Shown piece after piece: positions 17,776 through 27,738 of a DNA stretch of 64,000 nucleotides. The stretch's first letter is position 1. The number at the start of each line of letters is the position of its first letter. The notes under the pieces were generated by a model. The model was not told the DNA's origin. It was given only the letters and a program-made list of their open reading frames with translations, and made no database searches. This stretch comes from Cyanobacteria bacterium REEB459 (GTDB lineage: Bacteria; Cyanobacteriota; Cyanobacteriia; Phormidesmidales; Phormidesmidaceae): positions 86,980-150,979 of the forward strand of contig JAGWXD010000002.1 in the NCBI GenBank assembly GCA_018970085.1, in the 5' to 3' direction. Both the position numbers and the translations under genes were made by a program.

Positions 17776-18656
17776 GCAACATTCGTCGTCCCCGCCCCCA
17801 TCCATCTATAGAGATTAAGCATCTGCACTATCGGATTCAATCGCCTGAGTCAGAGCCCCGCAACCTACTGGAGAAAATTGTCTGGCAAAAGGAATTAGAA
17901 GTAGCCCAAATGCGGGAAAGGCTGCCTTTAGCAGATCTACAACGCCAGGTGTTAAGTGCGCCTCCGGCTCGAGACTTTATTGGTGCCCTGCGCCAGGCTA
18001 TCACCCAGCCAGGCTTAATCGCTGAGATTAAGCGAGCCTCCCCCAGTAAGGGAGTGATTCGGGCTGATTTTGACCCAGTGGAGATCGCCCAGTCCTATGC
18101 CCAGCACGGTGCCACCTGTCTCTCCGTGCTAACCGATAAAGTTTTCTTTCAAGGCGACTTTGAGTACTTAGCCCAGGTTCGCGCAGCTGTCAACCTACCC
18201 CTTCTGTGCAAAGAATTCATTATCTATCCCTACCAAATGTATCTGGCTCGCCTCAAGGGAGCCGATGCAGTCTTGCTGATTGCCGCCATTCTCTCAGACA
18301 AAGACCTACAATACTTTATTCAAATTGCTAAGGCCCTGGCCATGAGTGTGCTAGTAGAAGTCCATAACCTGGATGAATTAGACCGGGTGCTGGCGATTCC
18401 TGGAGTATCCCTGATTGGCATTAACAATCGTGATTTAGAAACCTTTACCACCGATCTTCAGACCACTGACACGCTCATCTCAGCCCGGCAAGATACCCTG
18501 GCAGCCAGAGACGTTTTAATTGTCAGCGAATCAGGACTCCACAGCCATCAGGATATTCAAACCGTTGCCAAGGCGGGTGCCAAGGCGGTTTTGATTGGTG
18601 AAGCCCTGATGCAGCAATCCGACCCTGGCCTTGCTATTCATCAGCTATTTGGTTAA
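17772..18656 (+). CDS. trpC: Indole-3-glycerol phosphate synthase
   Basis: Closes the ring of 1-(o-carboxyphenylamino)-1-deoxyribulose 5-phosphate in tryptophan synthesis. It is a TIM barrel with family motifs [14 protein letters not shown] (residues about 80-93, catalytic Lys and Ser), [37 protein letters not shown] and VSESGLHS. At 294 residues it is longer than the 260-residue E. coli domain because of an N-terminal extension of about 35 residues that cyanobacterial TrpC proteins share. The start overlaps the lpdA stop. No other trp gene is near, in keeping with the scattered trp genes of cyanobacteria. Confidence 0.96.
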   Translation: MSNIRRPRPHPSIEIKHLHYRIQSPESEPRNLLEKIVWQKELEVAQMRERLPLADLQRQVLSAPPARDFIGALRQAITQPGLIAEIKRASPSKGVIRADFDPVEIAQSYAQHGATCLSVLTDKVFFQGDFEYLAQVRAAVNLPLLCKEFIIYPYQMYLARLKGADAVLLIAAILSDKDLQYFIQIAKALAMSVLVEVHNLDELDRVLAIPGVSLIGINNRDLETFTTDLQTTDTLISARQDTLAARDVLIVSESGLHSHQDIQTVAKAGAKAVLIGEALMQQSDPGLAIHQLFG

Positions 18657-18842
18657 GCTTTCAACCTATTGGTGGTCAAAGTTTTTGCCTGTTATTGTAT
18701 TGGGCGCAACTTTAAGCAGGATCAAAAAAAATTAATCAAGCCTGCCATCGACGGTTTATATGCTGGTTACTGCCAGTGTACATAGGTCTTGACTTAGATC
18801 CTTGTCTACTATCTCTTTTCCTTAACTTATACCTGAACCACC

Positions 18843-19100
18843 GTGGATAAACCAGAAAGATCAGTGTCTTTGCCCGCTCCTGTGCATTACGAGCTTTTGC
18901 TCCAGCTTCTAGAGCAACAAACTATGGCAGTGACCTACCAAAATCCTCAATTTCGCCAACCCGTCCATGAGCTGATTGTGACGGTTCGCAAGGCCTTCTC
19001 CCAACAGCGACAGCTAGAAGCCCTGTGCAAGCAAGCAAGCCTGGCCGTAGAGTACAAATGGTCAATCAACCAACCGATAGATGAGCTGCCATCCTCCTAA
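18843..19100 (+). CDS. Small conserved cyanobacterial protein (probable DUF5340 family), 85 aa
   Basis: Starts at GTG 18843. The sequence PAPVHYELLLQLLEQQTMAV near the N-terminus resembles a small cyanobacteria-only family that I associate with DUF5340; this is from memory. The chain is helical, with a charged middle (VRKAFSQQRQLEALCKQAS) and an acidic tail. No membrane segment or catalytic motif is present. It is separated from trpC by 186 bases without visible genes, and ends just before a strong hairpin shared with psaL. Function unknown. Confidence 0.65.
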   Translation: MDKPERSVSLPAPVHYELLLQLLEQQTMAVTYQNPQFRQPVHELIVTVRKAFSQQRQLEALCKQASLAVEYKWSINQPIDELPSS

Positions 19101-19125
19101 TTATTGCTTCAATTAGTCCCTAAAC

Positions 19126-19162
19126 AGCAAAGGAGGAGCCCCTAAGCAGCTCCTCCTTTGCT
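19126..19162. terminator. Bidirectional hairpin terminator
   Basis: AGCAAAGGAGGAGC (19126-19139) pairs perfectly with GCTCCTCCTTTGCT (19149-19162) around a 9-base loop. It lies 25 bases past the small-protein gene and 29 bases past the psaL stop, so it can end both convergent transcripts. Confidence 0.75.
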
Positions 19163-19191
19163 TGTCTTGAGAAACTAAAGGTCAGGCTCGC

Positions 19192-19674
19192 CTAGCTGTG
19201 TCCACCCGTTACTAGATTGGTTAACAGGGGTAGGTTAGCCGCCAATAGGTAGGCAAAAGTAGCGCCCCCAATACCACCGATTAAAAACCCACCGGCAAAC
19301 TCACTCCACCCTTCATTGCTATCGAACCCAGCCGGGGGGGCAAAGGGAGATGTTGCGCGGGTAACCGCCGGGTTAACCCCGGCTCCAGAATAAATGGACA
19401 GGCAAGCCGTCAGAATCACCACCAGGGCGGCAGCACTAAGAAGACCGGCCAGTCCAGGAATTTCGGAGTCGCGGAGGGGACCTAGGAGGGCGAAGGGCCC
19501 ATAGAGCAAGTAGCCATGGGCCATCCCAATTTCTAAGCCCCGGCGCTGGGGAGAAAGGCCAACTCGGTAAGCGGGTAGATTACCAATAAAGGCTTTGGTG
19601 AAGGCCGAAGCATTAATAGGGGTTTCCAGGTTGCCGATTTGAGGATCACCGGCAGGTTTTATGACATCGTTCAT
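19192..19674 (-). CDS. psaL: Photosystem I subunit XI (PsaL)
   Basis: PsaL forms the contact between photosystem I monomers in trimers or tetramers and binds chlorophyll and carotenoid. The 160-residue chain has the N-terminal domain with IGNLETPINASAFTKAFIGN and LPAYRVGLSPQRRGLEIGMA, followed by three membrane helices: AHGYLLYGPFALLGPLR onward, GLLSAAALVVILTACLSIYS, and FAGGFLIGGIGGATFAYLLA. It ends in NLPLLTNLVTGGHS, short, with no long C-terminal extension. It is third in a psaF-psaJ-psaL series rather than in the psaL-psaI pair seen in many cyanobacteria; no psaI is found nearby. GGAG lies 11 bases before ATG 19674. Confidence 0.96.
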   Translation of the reverse strand: MNDVIKPAGDPQIGNLETPINASAFTKAFIGNLPAYRVGLSPQRRGLEIGMAHGYLLYGPFALLGPLRDSEIPGLAGLLSAAALVVILTACLSIYSGAGVNPAVTRATSPFAPPAGFDSNEGWSEFAGGFLIGGIGGATFAYLLAANLPLLTNLVTGGHS

Positions 19675-19872
19675 GTAATGCAGTTCTCCAACTCAAACAG
19701 TTATCACAGCAAACGTGTGGGCTATTTTGATGGATCGGTGTGATCTGTCGATCCACCCTGGAACCAGTTAGGCTACCCATCAAAACAGAGATACAGAACA
19801 GATTCAGGCCAGATTAGCCTGCCTCTTCAGGTTTTTTTAGGAGCTCAAGCCCTAAAAATAACTCGTTGCAGA

Positions 19873-19995
19873 CTAGGGATGGAGCAGTAAATCTGGGAAA
19901 AATCGATTGAACTCAATTAAAATTCCGGCGGTAATGACCATCCAGACGGTAGCCAGAACTGGGGCGGTGGACAGATATCTAAGCAGGTTATCCAT
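19873..19995 (-). CDS. psaJ: Photosystem I subunit IX (PsaJ)
   Basis: A 40-residue membrane protein. It begins [20 protein letters not shown] and ends [20 protein letters not shown], the near-invariant PsaJ sequence ([17 protein letters not shown], PDLLxHP). PsaJ spans the thylakoid once, binds chlorophyll and steadies PsaF at the edge of photosystem I. It starts at ATG 19995, 46 bases after the psaF stop, and ends at a TAG at 19873-19875. A 198-base gap then precedes psaL. Confidence 0.97.
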   Translation of the reverse strand: MDNLLRYLSTAPVLATVWMVITAGILIEFNRFFPDLLLHP

Positions 19996-20041
19996 GGCGT
20001 TCTCTTTAACTGAACAAACACAATAGCAAGGCTAGAAAGGT

Positions 20042-20542
20042 CTACCGAGGGGAGACCGTGATTTCGTCGTCCTTGGCAAACATAGCGCCGCTGGCCATAT
20101 CTTTGAAAGCCGCCAGGGGCCAGGCAAACCCGCTCAAGGATGACTTCAGAGCCAGAGGTACATCAATGATGATCTCCTTCTCTTCGGGATTTTTGTCCGC
20201 CCGTATGGCAATTAAATAGGACCGACCGACCCAACCAATCCAACCAGCAATATAGAGAAAGAGCAGGCTAGGAATCAAAAACTCTCCAGCATGGGCCAGA
20301 TCGCCGTCTACAACCAGGTGGGGTAGACCGTCAGTACCACAAAGCAAACTGGAGTTGCCATAGAATTCAAATCGAGCCTTAGCCTGGTCTGTAGTAGCGT
20401 TGGCCGCCCGCTTCAGGAAAGCTGGATTCTGACCACAAGGGGTGAGCCCGGCCACATTATCGCCAGCCAAACTAGCGGAGGCCGAACCGGCTATACCAAA
20501 CCACAGAGCAATAACCAGAGCTACAGCAAAAAACCGTCGCAT
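20042..20542 (-). CDS. psaF: Photosystem I subunit III (PsaF)
   Basis: PsaF is the lumen-exposed photosystem I subunit, in plants a docking site for plastocyanin. The 166-residue precursor has a Sec signal ([20 protein letters not shown], cleaved after ASA), the lumenal part with [14 protein letters not shown] and [15 protein letters not shown] (conserved cysteines forming the disulfide), one membrane helix [18 protein letters not shown], and a C-terminal re-entrant region. ATG 20542 is chosen because AAGGAAC lies just upstream and it begins the signal peptide; the frame is open 35 codons further without family support. First gene of psaF-psaJ-psaL. Confidence 0.96.
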   Translation of the reverse strand: MRRFFAVALVIALWFGIAGSASASLAGDNVAGLTPCGQNPAFLKRAANATTDQAKARFEFYGNSSLLCGTDGLPHLVVDGDLAHAGEFLIPSLLFLYIAGWIGWVGRSYLIAIRADKNPEEKEIIIDVPLALKSSLSGFAWPLAAFKDMASGAMFAKDDEITVSPR

Positions 20543-20725
20543 AGAGTGTTCCTTTATTGATCGAAGAAACCCGGGACAATTCGAACAAAGATTAAATTTT
20601 TGTGCAAATTTGTCATCCAACTTGGTGGTCATATAATATCCCGCCACTGAAACCCCCGTAAAGCTAAGATCGCTATGGTGTTTACATCTCTACAAATTTC
20701 TCCGGGGGCGGGGGGACTGGCATCT

Positions 20726-21769
20726 ATGACAACTATCTTAGCTGTGGAAACAAGCTGTGATGAAACGGCCGTGGCAGTAGTTCGCGATCGCCAGATTCTC
20801 AGTAGCCTGGTTTCGTCTCAAATCGACATCCACCAACCCTACGGCGGAGTCGTGCCTGAAGTTGCATCCCGGCAGCACGTTGTCACCCTGGCCGCAGCCC
20901 TAGACCAGGTTCTACCAGCCGCCGCGGTGGACTGGGCTGACATTGATGGCGTGGCCGCAACCTGTGCCCCGGGTTTAGTAGGGGCGTTGATGGTGGGCTT
21001 AACCACTGGAAAAACCCTGGCCATGGTTCATCGCAAGCCCTTTCTCGCGGTTCACCATCTGGAGGGCCATATCTACGCCAATTATCTGGCCCACCCCGAT
21101 CTACAGCCACCTTTTCTGTGTCTGTTGGTGTCAGGGGGGCATACCAGCTTAATTGGGGTGAGGGGCTGTGGTGACTATGAAACCCTGGGACAAACCCGCG
21201 ATGATGCGGCCGGAGAAGCCTTTGATAAGGTGGCCAGGTTACTGGGTCTGGGCTACCCGGGAGGGCCGATCCTTGATCGCCTGGCTCAACAGGGTAATTC
21301 TCGTGCCTATGCCCTGCCGGAAGGTAATATTTCCCTACCAGAGGGAGGATTTCATCCCTATGACTGTAGCTTTAGCGGCTTAAAGACGGCCATGCGGCGG
21401 CTGGTGGAAAAGCTTCAAGTCGAGGGCTGCGAGCCTCTCCCCGGAGCTGATTTAGCCGCTAGTTTTCAGGCTACAGTAGCCCGCAGCCTAACTCGACGGA
21501 CCATTGCCTGTGCCCTAGATCACGGCTTTAACACCATTGCCGTTGGCGGGGGAGTGGCCGCCAATGGGGGATTGCGCCAGCAACTCCAGGCGGCTGCCCA
21601 GGACCACCATTTGCGGGTTCTATTTCCGCCCCTCAGCCTCTGCACCGATAATGCGGCTATGATTGCCGGCGCGGCCATCGATCACTTTCACCAGGGCCAC
21701 CGGTCTAACTGGCAGGTAGGCGCTCAATCTCGCCTTGACCTGAGCCAGGTGATGCAACTCTATAGCTAA
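20726..21769 (+). CDS. tsaD: tRNA threonylcarbamoyladenosine synthase subunit TsaD
   Basis: TsaD, with TsaB and TsaE, transfers the threonylcarbamoyl group to A37 of tRNAs that read ANN codons. The 347-residue protein starts [19 protein letters not shown]. The iron/metal-binding [10 protein letters not shown] (HxxxH) is present, as are [28 protein letters not shown] and the ATP-site [12 protein letters not shown] and CTDNAAMIA blocks. ATG 20726 is the family start; the frame extends 17 codons upstream to another ATG with no family match. It is divergent from psaF, so the 183 bases between them hold both promoters. cobM follows after 7 bases. Confidence 0.96.
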   Translation: MTTILAVETSCDETAVAVVRDRQILSSLVSSQIDIHQPYGGVVPEVASRQHVVTLAAALDQVLPAAAVDWADIDGVAATCAPGLVGALMVGLTTGKTLAMVHRKPFLAVHHLEGHIYANYLAHPDLQPPFLCLLVSGGHTSLIGVRGCGDYETLGQTRDDAAGEAFDKVARLLGLGYPGGPILDRLAQQGNSRAYALPEGNISLPEGGFHPYDCSFSGLKTAMRRLVEKLQVEGCEPLPGADLAASFQATVARSLTRRTIACALDHGFNTIAVGGGVAANGGLRQQLQAAAQDHHLRVLFPPLSLCTDNAAMIAGAAIDHFHQGHRSNWQVGAQSRLDLSQVMQLYS

Positions 21770-21776
21770 AGCCGCT

Positions 21777-22661
21777 ATGATCCGGGCAGCCTCTCAAGCT
21801 GGTTATTTCCCTATGGTCTCTGGTCTTTCTTCTGCCCCTGGTCCGGTTGTCGGATTCCCGTCCCTTACCCCTGGAGTTTATATTGTTGGAGCCGGTCCCG
21901 GGGATCCTGAACTGTTAACTATCAAGGCCCAGCGCCTACTAAGTCAGGCCGATGCGGTTCTCTACGCCAATTCCCTGGTGCCCAAACAAATTTTAGAGTG
22001 GGTACGGGCCGATGCCGATCGCATTGGTACCGCTAACCTCACCCTGGAGGACATCCTGCCCCTAATGATTAAACGGGTGCGGGCCGGACAGGCAGTGGTG
22101 CGGTTACAGTCTGGCGATCCCAGTCTCTACAGCGCTATCCACGAGCAGATGCAGGCTCTGGCAGCCGCGGCCATTCCGTTTGAGGTGATCCCCGGCATCA
22201 GTGCCTACCAAGCAGCGGCAGCCCGGCTGAAGACGGAACTGACAATTCCAGGGCTGGTGCAGTCAATTATCTTAACTCGCATCAGTGGCCGTACCGAGGT
22301 GCCCGCCGGGGAAGACCTGGCCGCCCTGGCGGCCCACCAAACCAGCCTCTGTCTCTACCTCAGTGCTCGCCATGTAGAGGCAGCCCAGGCCCAGCTACTG
22401 CTACATTACCCACCCCAGACACCGGTGGCAGTGTGTTATCGCTTGGGCTGGCCAGATGAGCAAATCTGGCGAGTTCCCCTGGAGGCCATGGCCGCCCTCA
22501 CCCACCGCTATGGGTTAATTCGCACCACCCTGTACCTGATCAGTCCGGCCCTGGGCATGGCCCCCGATGCCGAGATTGCCGCCGCCGCCCAGGAACAGCA
22601 GGAGACTCGGCGATCTCGTCTTTACAATCCTGACCATAGCCATCTATTTCGGCCCTGCTAG
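21777..22661 (+). CDS. cobM: Precorrin-4 C11-methyltransferase
   Basis: CobM methylates C-11 of precorrin-4 with S-adenosylmethionine in the corrin (vitamin B12-type) pathway. The N-terminal tetrapyrrole methylase motif is VYIVGAGPGDPELLTIKAQR, followed by VLYANSLVPKQIL, RLQSGDPSLYSAIHEQM, the PGISAYQAAAARL block, and CYRLGWPDEQIWR. Length 294 residues; the first 30 form a weak extension, so the true start may be ATG 21813. It follows tsaD by 7 bases and is probably co-transcribed, although the functions are unrelated. Other cobalamin genes are not in the window. Confidence 0.93.
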   Translation: MIRAASQAGYFPMVSGLSSAPGPVVGFPSLTPGVYIVGAGPGDPELLTIKAQRLLSQADAVLYANSLVPKQILEWVRADADRIGTANLTLEDILPLMIKRVRAGQAVVRLQSGDPSLYSAIHEQMQALAAAAIPFEVIPGISAYQAAAARLKTELTIPGLVQSIILTRISGRTEVPAGEDLAALAAHQTSLCLYLSARHVEAAQAQLLLHYPPQTPVAVCYRLGWPDEQIWRVPLEAMAALTHRYGLIRTTLYLISPALGMAPDAEIAAAAQEQQETRRSRLYNPDHSHLFRPC

Positions 22662-22873
22662 CCACCCCCAGAGCATCACCAGCGAGGGGCTGAGGTAACG
22701 GCAGGTCTGGCTCTAGATTTGTCGCTAAGTCTTTAGCAGATCGATTAGAAATGTGCCCCATACCGGCTGCCAGGATCGTGCAAATGGCCGATCTTTCTCC
22801 CTAATCAAGATCAAGTATCCCCTTGCTCCTTTATCATTAAATTGCTATAGGAAGAACCCGTGGATACACTGAA

Positions 22874-23179
22874 GTGATCACCCTTTCACTGTTGCACCCT
22901 CTCCATAAAACCGCCGTTCAAAGTTGGGCTTTTGAACAGGAGCCTCTGATTCGCATTGGTCGGGCTACCGATAGCCACGTCATTCTCTATAGTGCGGTAG
23001 TATCCAGGCATCATGCTGAGCTGCACCGAACTGACCAGGGCTGGATGGTCAAAAGTCTGGGGACCAACGGCACCTATCTCGATGGTCAACGCATTACCTG
23101 CGTAGCGGTGGAAAACGGTACCGTTATTCGCCTGGCCCGTTCGGGGCCCAATATTCAAATCCATATTCAAGATGAATGA
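22874..23179 (+). CDS. Small FHA-domain protein, 101 aa
   Basis: The whole protein is one forkhead-associated domain, a phosphothreonine-binding beta sandwich. Key residues are visible: RIGRATDSHVIL (first Arg loop), VSRHHAELHR (Ser and His that contact phosphothreonine) and SLGTNGTYLDGQRI (the Asn that fixes the peptide). The start is GTG 22874 with no strong ribosome site. A hairpin with a T-run ends the transcript at 23277-23302. No kinase or secretion gene is adjacent, so its phosphoprotein partner is unknown. Confidence 0.85.
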   Translation: MITLSLLHPLHKTAVQSWAFEQEPLIRIGRATDSHVILYSAVVSRHHAELHRTDQGWMVKSLGTNGTYLDGQRITCVAVENGTVIRLARSGPNIQIHIQDE

Positions 23180-23276
23180 GGGGTCTCGCCCCCTGCCCCC
23201 CAATGGGTCCTCTGAATACAATGGGAGATACAAATTCCATGCGAATTTCGCATGTTGCGTCAATCCCTCTCTAGGT

Positions 23277-23302
23277 AAGGTCACTGCGGTGGCCTTTTTT
23301 TT
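23277..23302 (+). terminator. Intrinsic terminator of the FHA gene
   Basis: AAGGTCAC (23277-23284) pairs with GTGGCCTT (23289-23296, one G-T wobble) around a TGCG loop, and the stem runs into eight T residues (23295-23302). Classic Rho-independent form, about 100 bases past the FHA stop. Confidence 0.85.
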
Positions 23303-23388
23303 AGCCCGGCAGTATACCTCCACGGAGAATCGCCAACGCCAGGGTTCGAGATCGCCCTTAGTGCTCCGGTTCGTTTTATATTAAACTG

Positions 23389-23431
23389 TTGCAGCTATTT
23401 GTATTAGGGTATTGCAGCTGCTTATATTAGG
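23389..23431. repeat. Imperfect 20-bp direct repeat upstream of proS
   Basis: TTGCAGCTATTTGTATTAGG (23389-23408) and TTGCAGCTGCTTATATTAGG (23412-23431) match at 17 of 20 positions and are 23 bases apart. They lie in the promoter region of proS and may be duplicated promoter or regulator sequence. Confidence 0.6.
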
Positions 23432-23591
23432 ATTGACTAAACCCCTGAGGGCAGCCTCAACCCGTCGATGGGATGGCTCGTCAGCGGGGCTGGGGCCAAC
23501 AAAGCCCAGGCTAGTTCAGCCCTCCGCCTCGCCGGTGTCGCCTCAAAGCTCGCTAGACCCTTGCATTTGCCCTTGATTGGAGGGTTTTTCT

Positions 23592-25403
23592 ATGCGCCTG
23601 TCCCAAATGTTATTTGTCACCCTGCGGGAGGACCCGGCAGAGGCCGAAATTCCCAGCCATAAATTACTGTTGCGGGCTGGCTACATTCGTCGCCTGGCCA
23701 GTGGGGTCTATGCCTACCTGCCTCTGCTCTGGCGGGTACTGACTAAGATTTCTGCCATCATTCGGGCCGAGATGGAGACCACAGGAGCCCAGGAATGTCT
23801 GCTGCCCCAATTGCAGCCTGCGGATCTGTGGCGGGAATCGGGACGTTGGGAAACCTATACCAAGGCCGAAGGCATTATGTTTTCTCTGGTTGATCGACGC
23901 CAACAGGAAATGGGATTAGGCCCTACCCACGAGGAAATTATTACGGCCATCGCCCGGGATATGGTGCAATCCTACCGCCAGTTACCCCTCCATTTGTATC
24001 AGATTCAAACTAAGTTTCGAGATGAAATCCGTCCCCGGTTTGGCTTAATGCGGGGTCGAGAGTTCATCATGAAGGATGGCTATTCCTTCCATACCGATGA
24101 GGCTAGTCTGAGGCAAACCTATCAACAGATGTACCGCTCTTATGGGGCGATTCTAAGCCGTTGCGGCCTGGAGTTTCGGGCCGTGGAAGCAGATTCAGGG
24201 GCGATCGGTGGTTCGGGGTCGACGGAGTTTATGGTGCTGGCCGCTGCCGGGGAGGATGAAGTCCTCTACAGCAGCGATGGTACCTACGCCGCCAATGTGG
24301 AAAAGGCCGTATCCCTGCCCCCGCTGGCGGTACCCTCTGGCTTCAGGGAATTGACTACCCTGGCCACTCCCGATACCGCCACCATTGAGACCCTGACCCA
24401 GTTTTTAGGCTGCGCTGCCAGCCAAATTGTAAAAAATGTGGTGTACCAGGTGCTATTTGATGGCGACCAGACAGTCCTGGTGTTGGTCAGCCTGCGGGGA
24501 GACCAGGAGGTAAACGAGGTGAAGCTGACTAACGAGTTGACTAAGCTGGCTCCCGGCTACGGCGGCACAACGGTATTAGCCTTAACCGTACCCGACCCGG
24601 CGGCCCAGGCAGCCTGGGCCGCCAAACCCCTACCCCTGGGCTACATCGGCCCCGATTTAGAGGATAGCTACATTCAATCTGGCCGGCAGAATATCGCCCC
24701 GAGCTTTGTGCGCCTGGTGGATAGAACAGCGGCGGACCTCCAGGACTTTGTTACCGGCGCTAACCAGGCAGGTTACCACCGGGTCGGAGTCAATTGGGGC
24801 GATCAGTGCCCCCGGCCAGAGCGGCTGGTTGATATCCGCAGGGCGATGGCCGGTGACCGGGCTTGCCATGATCCTGAGCAACGGCTACAAACGGCTAGGG
24901 GAATTGAAATTGGCCACATTTTCCAGTTGGGTACCAAGTATTCCCAGGCCCTGGGCGCCACCTACACCAGCGAAACCGGTGAGGAACTGCCCCTGGTCAT
25001 GGGCTGCTATGGCATTGGGGTATCCCGACTGGCTCAAGCAGCGGTGGAGCAGTCCTACGACAACAATGGTATTGTCTGGCCAATGGCGATCGCGCCTTAT
25101 CAGGCCATTGTAGTGATTCCCAATCTGGGGGAACTGGCCCAGGTTGAAGCCGCCACCCAGCTCTACAGTCAACTCTGGGAAGCTGGAGTTGAAACCCTCT
25201 TAGATGACCGCAACGAGCGCGCTGGGGTTAAGTTTAAAGACGCTGACTTAATTGGCATACCCTATCGTATTGTCACCGGTCGAGCCCTGGCAGAGGGTAA
25301 GGTGGAGGTGGTAGAGCGGGCTAGCGGTAAATCGGAAAACATTGCCCTGGATGCGGTGGTAGCCTGGATCCAGCAACGTATCTTAAATAGCCTTGCCGCC
25401 TAG
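23592..25403 (+). CDS. proS: Prolyl-tRNA synthetase
   Basis: Charges tRNA-Pro. This 603-residue protein is the bacterial form: a class II catalytic core interrupted by an editing (INS) domain. It starts [20 protein letters not shown]. Class II motif 2 is seen in [20 protein letters not shown] (residues about 140-160), followed by MKDGYSFH. The INS editing domain covers about residues 225-385. Motif 3 is [12 protein letters not shown], followed by the anticodon-binding domain ([17 protein letters not shown] onward). ATG 23592 has GGAGG about 9 bases upstream. A weaker TTG start would add 5 residues. Confidence 0.97.
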   Translation: MRLSQMLFVTLREDPAEAEIPSHKLLLRAGYIRRLASGVYAYLPLLWRVLTKISAIIRAEMETTGAQECLLPQLQPADLWRESGRWETYTKAEGIMFSLVDRRQQEMGLGPTHEEIITAIARDMVQSYRQLPLHLYQIQTKFRDEIRPRFGLMRGREFIMKDGYSFHTDEASLRQTYQQMYRSYGAILSRCGLEFRAVEADSGAIGGSGSTEFMVLAAAGEDEVLYSSDGTYAANVEKAVSLPPLAVPSGFRELTTLATPDTATIETLTQFLGCAASQIVKNVVYQVLFDGDQTVLVLVSLRGDQEVNEVKLTNELTKLAPGYGGTTVLALTVPDPAAQAAWAAKPLPLGYIGPDLEDSYIQSGRQNIAPSFVRLVDRTAADLQDFVTGANQAGYHRVGVNWGDQCPRPERLVDIRRAMAGDRACHDPEQRLQTARGIEIGHIFQLGTKYSQALGATYTSETGEELPLVMGCYGIGVSRLAQAAVEQSYDNNGIVWPMAIAPYQAIVVIPNLGELAQVEAATQLYSQLWEAGVETLLDDRNERAGVKFKDADLIGIPYRIVTGRALAEGKVEVVERASGKSENIALDAVVAWIQQRILNSLAA

Positions 25404-25425
25404 CTATCCCTGGAGCCGGGTCTAA

Positions 25426-25441
25426 GGCCACCCCTGTGGCC
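25426..25441. terminator. Hairpin between convergent proS and argC
   Basis: GGCCAC (25426-25431), loop CCCT, GTGGCC (25436-25441). It is a perfect 6-base stem in the 42 bases between the two stop codons. No T-run. Confidence 0.5.
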
Positions 25442-25445
25442 AATC

Positions 25446-26495
25446 CTAAGGATAGAAGGTCACCGCGGGCAACCCTAAAGACTCTTCCAGGCCCAACATG
25501 AGGTTAAGACATTGGACGGCCTGGGAGGCCTGGCCCTTCATCAGGTTATCAATGGCTGACATAACAATCACCCGGCCAGTACGGGGATCCACCTCAATGC
25601 CCAGAAAACACCGGTTAGTTCCCCAAGCCCATTTGGTTTGTGGGTAAACCCCAGGGGGTAATAGGGTAATCCAGGGGGAGGAGCGATAAAAGGCGCTATA
25701 GATAGTCAGCAGGTCATCCCTGACCAGGCCAGGGTCCCGCAGAGTGGCATAGACCGTAGAGAGAATACCCCGCACCATGGGAATCAGGTGGGGGGTAAAT
25801 TGAACGGTGACCTCGTGGCGGGCCAGATGACTACAAATTTGTTCGATTTCTGGAGTGTGGCGGTGTCGGGTCACCCCGTAGGCGGCTAGGGAGTTGCTGG
25901 CTTCTGCCAGGAGCATGGCGGTTTTGGCCACCCGCCCACCCCCAGAGGTACCAGACTTGGCGTCAATAATCAGGGTTTCGGGCTGGGCTAATCCCTGCTT
26001 TAACAAGGGAGCAATGGCCAGCAAGCTGGCGGTGGGATAGCAGCCCGGGCAGCCCACCAGGCGGGCGCTACGCAGGCGATCGCGAAATAACTCGGGTAAG
26101 CCGTAAACCGCTTCTGCCGCCACCGTCTGGTCCTGCCGTTCTACCTTATACCAATCGGTGTAAATGGCCAGATTCTCAAAGCGATAGTCCGCTGACAAAT
26201 CCAGAACCCGACAGCCCTTTTCTAGTAGGACCGGAGCCATGGTGCAGGCGAGGCCATTAGGTAGGGAAAGAAAGACTACCTGGCAGCGATCGCCAATCAC
26301 CTCTAGATCCACCGGTTCCACCGTGAGCTTAATCTGGTCAGCAAGATGGGGATAGATATCGGTGTAGGGTTGCCCGGCGCTACTGTCGCCCCCCAGGTAG
26401 GTCAGTTCCACCGCTGGATGGTCGCTGAGCAGGCGCACCAGTTGAACTCCACCGTAACCAGAAGCTCCGACGATGCCTACGGAAACTTTCTCCAT
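25446..26495 (-). CDS. argC: N-acetyl-gamma-glutamyl-phosphate reductase
   Basis: Reduces N-acetylglutamyl phosphate to the semialdehyde with NADPH, the third step of arginine synthesis. The nucleotide-binding [17 protein letters not shown] is at the N-terminus. The catalytic cysteine lies in [16 protein letters not shown] (first or second Cys of GCPGCYP, the second being the nucleophile in the family). The conserved HRHTPEIEQ and [11 protein letters not shown] are present. 349 residues from ATG 26495, chosen because GAGG is 10 bases upstream; a GTG three codons earlier is too close to that site. Convergent with proS. Confidence 0.95.
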   Translation of the reverse strand: MEKVSVGIVGASGYGGVQLVRLLSDHPAVELTYLGGDSSAGQPYTDIYPHLADQIKLTVEPVDLEVIGDRCQVVFLSLPNGLACTMAPVLLEKGCRVLDLSADYRFENLAIYTDWYKVERQDQTVAAEAVYGLPELFRDRLRSARLVGCPGCYPTASLLAIAPLLKQGLAQPETLIIDAKSGTSGGGRVAKTAMLLAEASNSLAAYGVTRHRHTPEIEQICSHLARHEVTVQFTPHLIPMVRGILSTVYATLRDPGLVRDDLLTIYSAFYRSSPWITLLPPGVYPQTKWAWGTNRCFLGIEVDPRTGRVIVMSAIDNLMKGQASQAVQCLNLMLGLEESLGLPAVTFYP

Positions 26496-26649
26496 GGATA
26501 TCACGCCTCTGCCGAGTCAGGACTAAGAGCAAACAATAACGAAATCTGGCAAAACATAGCACAGATATTGGCATAACTACCGGAATTTTGCCATTGATAA
26601 AGCCAATCCCCCGCTCCTGATCAGATTCCTACCCCGGCTAGCTATGACC

Positions 26650-27738
26650 CTAGGCCAGATCGGCAAATACCTGTTGAACCGCTGGGTGGACCAGTTTGCC
26701 ATGCCTCACATTTAATCCCTCCGCTAGGCCCCGATCGCTTTGCAGAGCCGCGTCTATGCCCTGGTTAGCCAGTTTTAGCACGTAGGGGGCGGTGGCGTTA
26801 CTCAGGGCCTGGGTTGCAGTCCAGGGGACCGCTCCGGGCATATTGGGAACCCCAAAGTGGACAACACCGTACTCTATGTAGGTGGGGTGGCTATGACTGG
26901 TGGGCCGTAGGGTTTCAATGCACCCCCCCTGATCAACAGCGACATCAATAATGACTGAGCCCGGTGTCATCGCCGCCACCAGATCCCTGGTGACCAGAAG
27001 AGGCGCTCGGCGTCCAGGTACCAGCACCGCTCCAATTAACAGATCGGCCTGGGGAACCACCCTGGCAATCTGACTAGGGCTGCTGCAGAGCAATTCTACC
27101 CGGGAGCCAAACAGGGTCTCTAGGTAGGCCAGGCGATCTACGTTGATATCGATAATCTGAACTCTGGCCCCCAGGCCCACCGCCATTTTAGCGGCTTCGG
27201 CACCAACCACCCCGCCGCCTAAAATCACCACCAGCCCTGGGGAAACCCCCGGCATACCTCCCAGCAATACCCCCCGCCCGCCTTGCTGGCGTTCTAGATA
27301 ACGGGCTCCAAACTGGATAGATAGGCGACCCGCAATAATACTCATGGGGGTTAACAGGGGCAGCCGGCCAGCACTGGTTGTGACGGTTTCGTAGGCGATC
27401 GCCGTCATGCCACTGGCCAGCAGCGCCTCCGTCAGGGCGCGCTCGGCAGCCAGGTGAAGGTAGGTAAACAGCACCAGGTCAGGACGAAAAAAGTCATATT
27501 CTGAGGGCTGGGGTTCCTTAACCTTCACCACCAGCTGTTGTTGCCAGGCGATCGCCCGATCTACGACCAGGGTAGCCCCTGCTTGCTGGTAATCTTCATC
27601 TTTAAAACCCGAACCCTCTCCAGCTGAGGCTTCCACCACCACCCGATGGCCTTGTTGGCAGAGACTGTGGACAACGGCCGGAGTTAACCCGACGCGAAAC
27701 TCCTGGTCCTTGATTTCCCGGGGAACTCCAATGTCCAT
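26650..27738 (-). CDS. ald: Alanine dehydrogenase
   Basis: Interconverts L-alanine and pyruvate plus ammonia with NAD. 362 residues starting MDIGVPREIKDQEFRVGLTP, the canonical N-terminus. The substrate-binding Arg (in EFRVGLTP) and Lys in VVKVKEPQPSEY and the catalytic His in LFTYLHLAAERAL are present. The Rossmann motif is VVILGGGVVGAEAAKMAVGL. In cyanobacteria such enzymes link nitrogen and carbon status. It is followed, 154 bases on, by argC on the same strand, which may be independent. Confidence 0.95.
   Translation of the reverse strand: MDIGVPREIKDQEFRVGLTPAVVHSLCQQGHRVVVEASAGEGSGFKDEDYQQAGATLVVDRAIAWQQQLVVKVKEPQPSEYDFFRPDLVLFTYLHLAAERALTEALLASGMTAIAYETVTTSAGRLPLLTPMSIIAGRLSIQFGARYLERQQGGRGVLLGGMPGVSPGLVVILGGGVVGAEAAKMAVGLGARVQIIDINVDRLAYLETLFGSRVELLCSSPSQIARVVPQADLLIGAVLVPGRRAPLLVTRDLVAAMTPGSVIIDVAVDQGGCIETLRPTSHSHPTYIEYGVVHFGVPNMPGAVPWTATQALSNATAPYVLKLANQGIDAALQSDRGLAEGLNVRHGKLVHPAVQQVFADLA

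Larger units (their letters stand above)
23180..23591. other. Intergenic region between the FHA gene and proS
   Basis: 412 bases. From left to right it holds a near-perfect palindrome CATGCGAA-T-TTCGCATG (23238-23254), an intrinsic terminator (23277-23302), an imperfect 20-base direct repeat (23389-23431) and a GC-rich leader to proS. No open frame or known RNA family was recognised. Confidence 0.5.

Noticed and set aside
23335..23360. GGGTTCGAGATC, T-arm-like
   Set aside because: No acceptor stem or anticodon loop fits in the neighbourhood.
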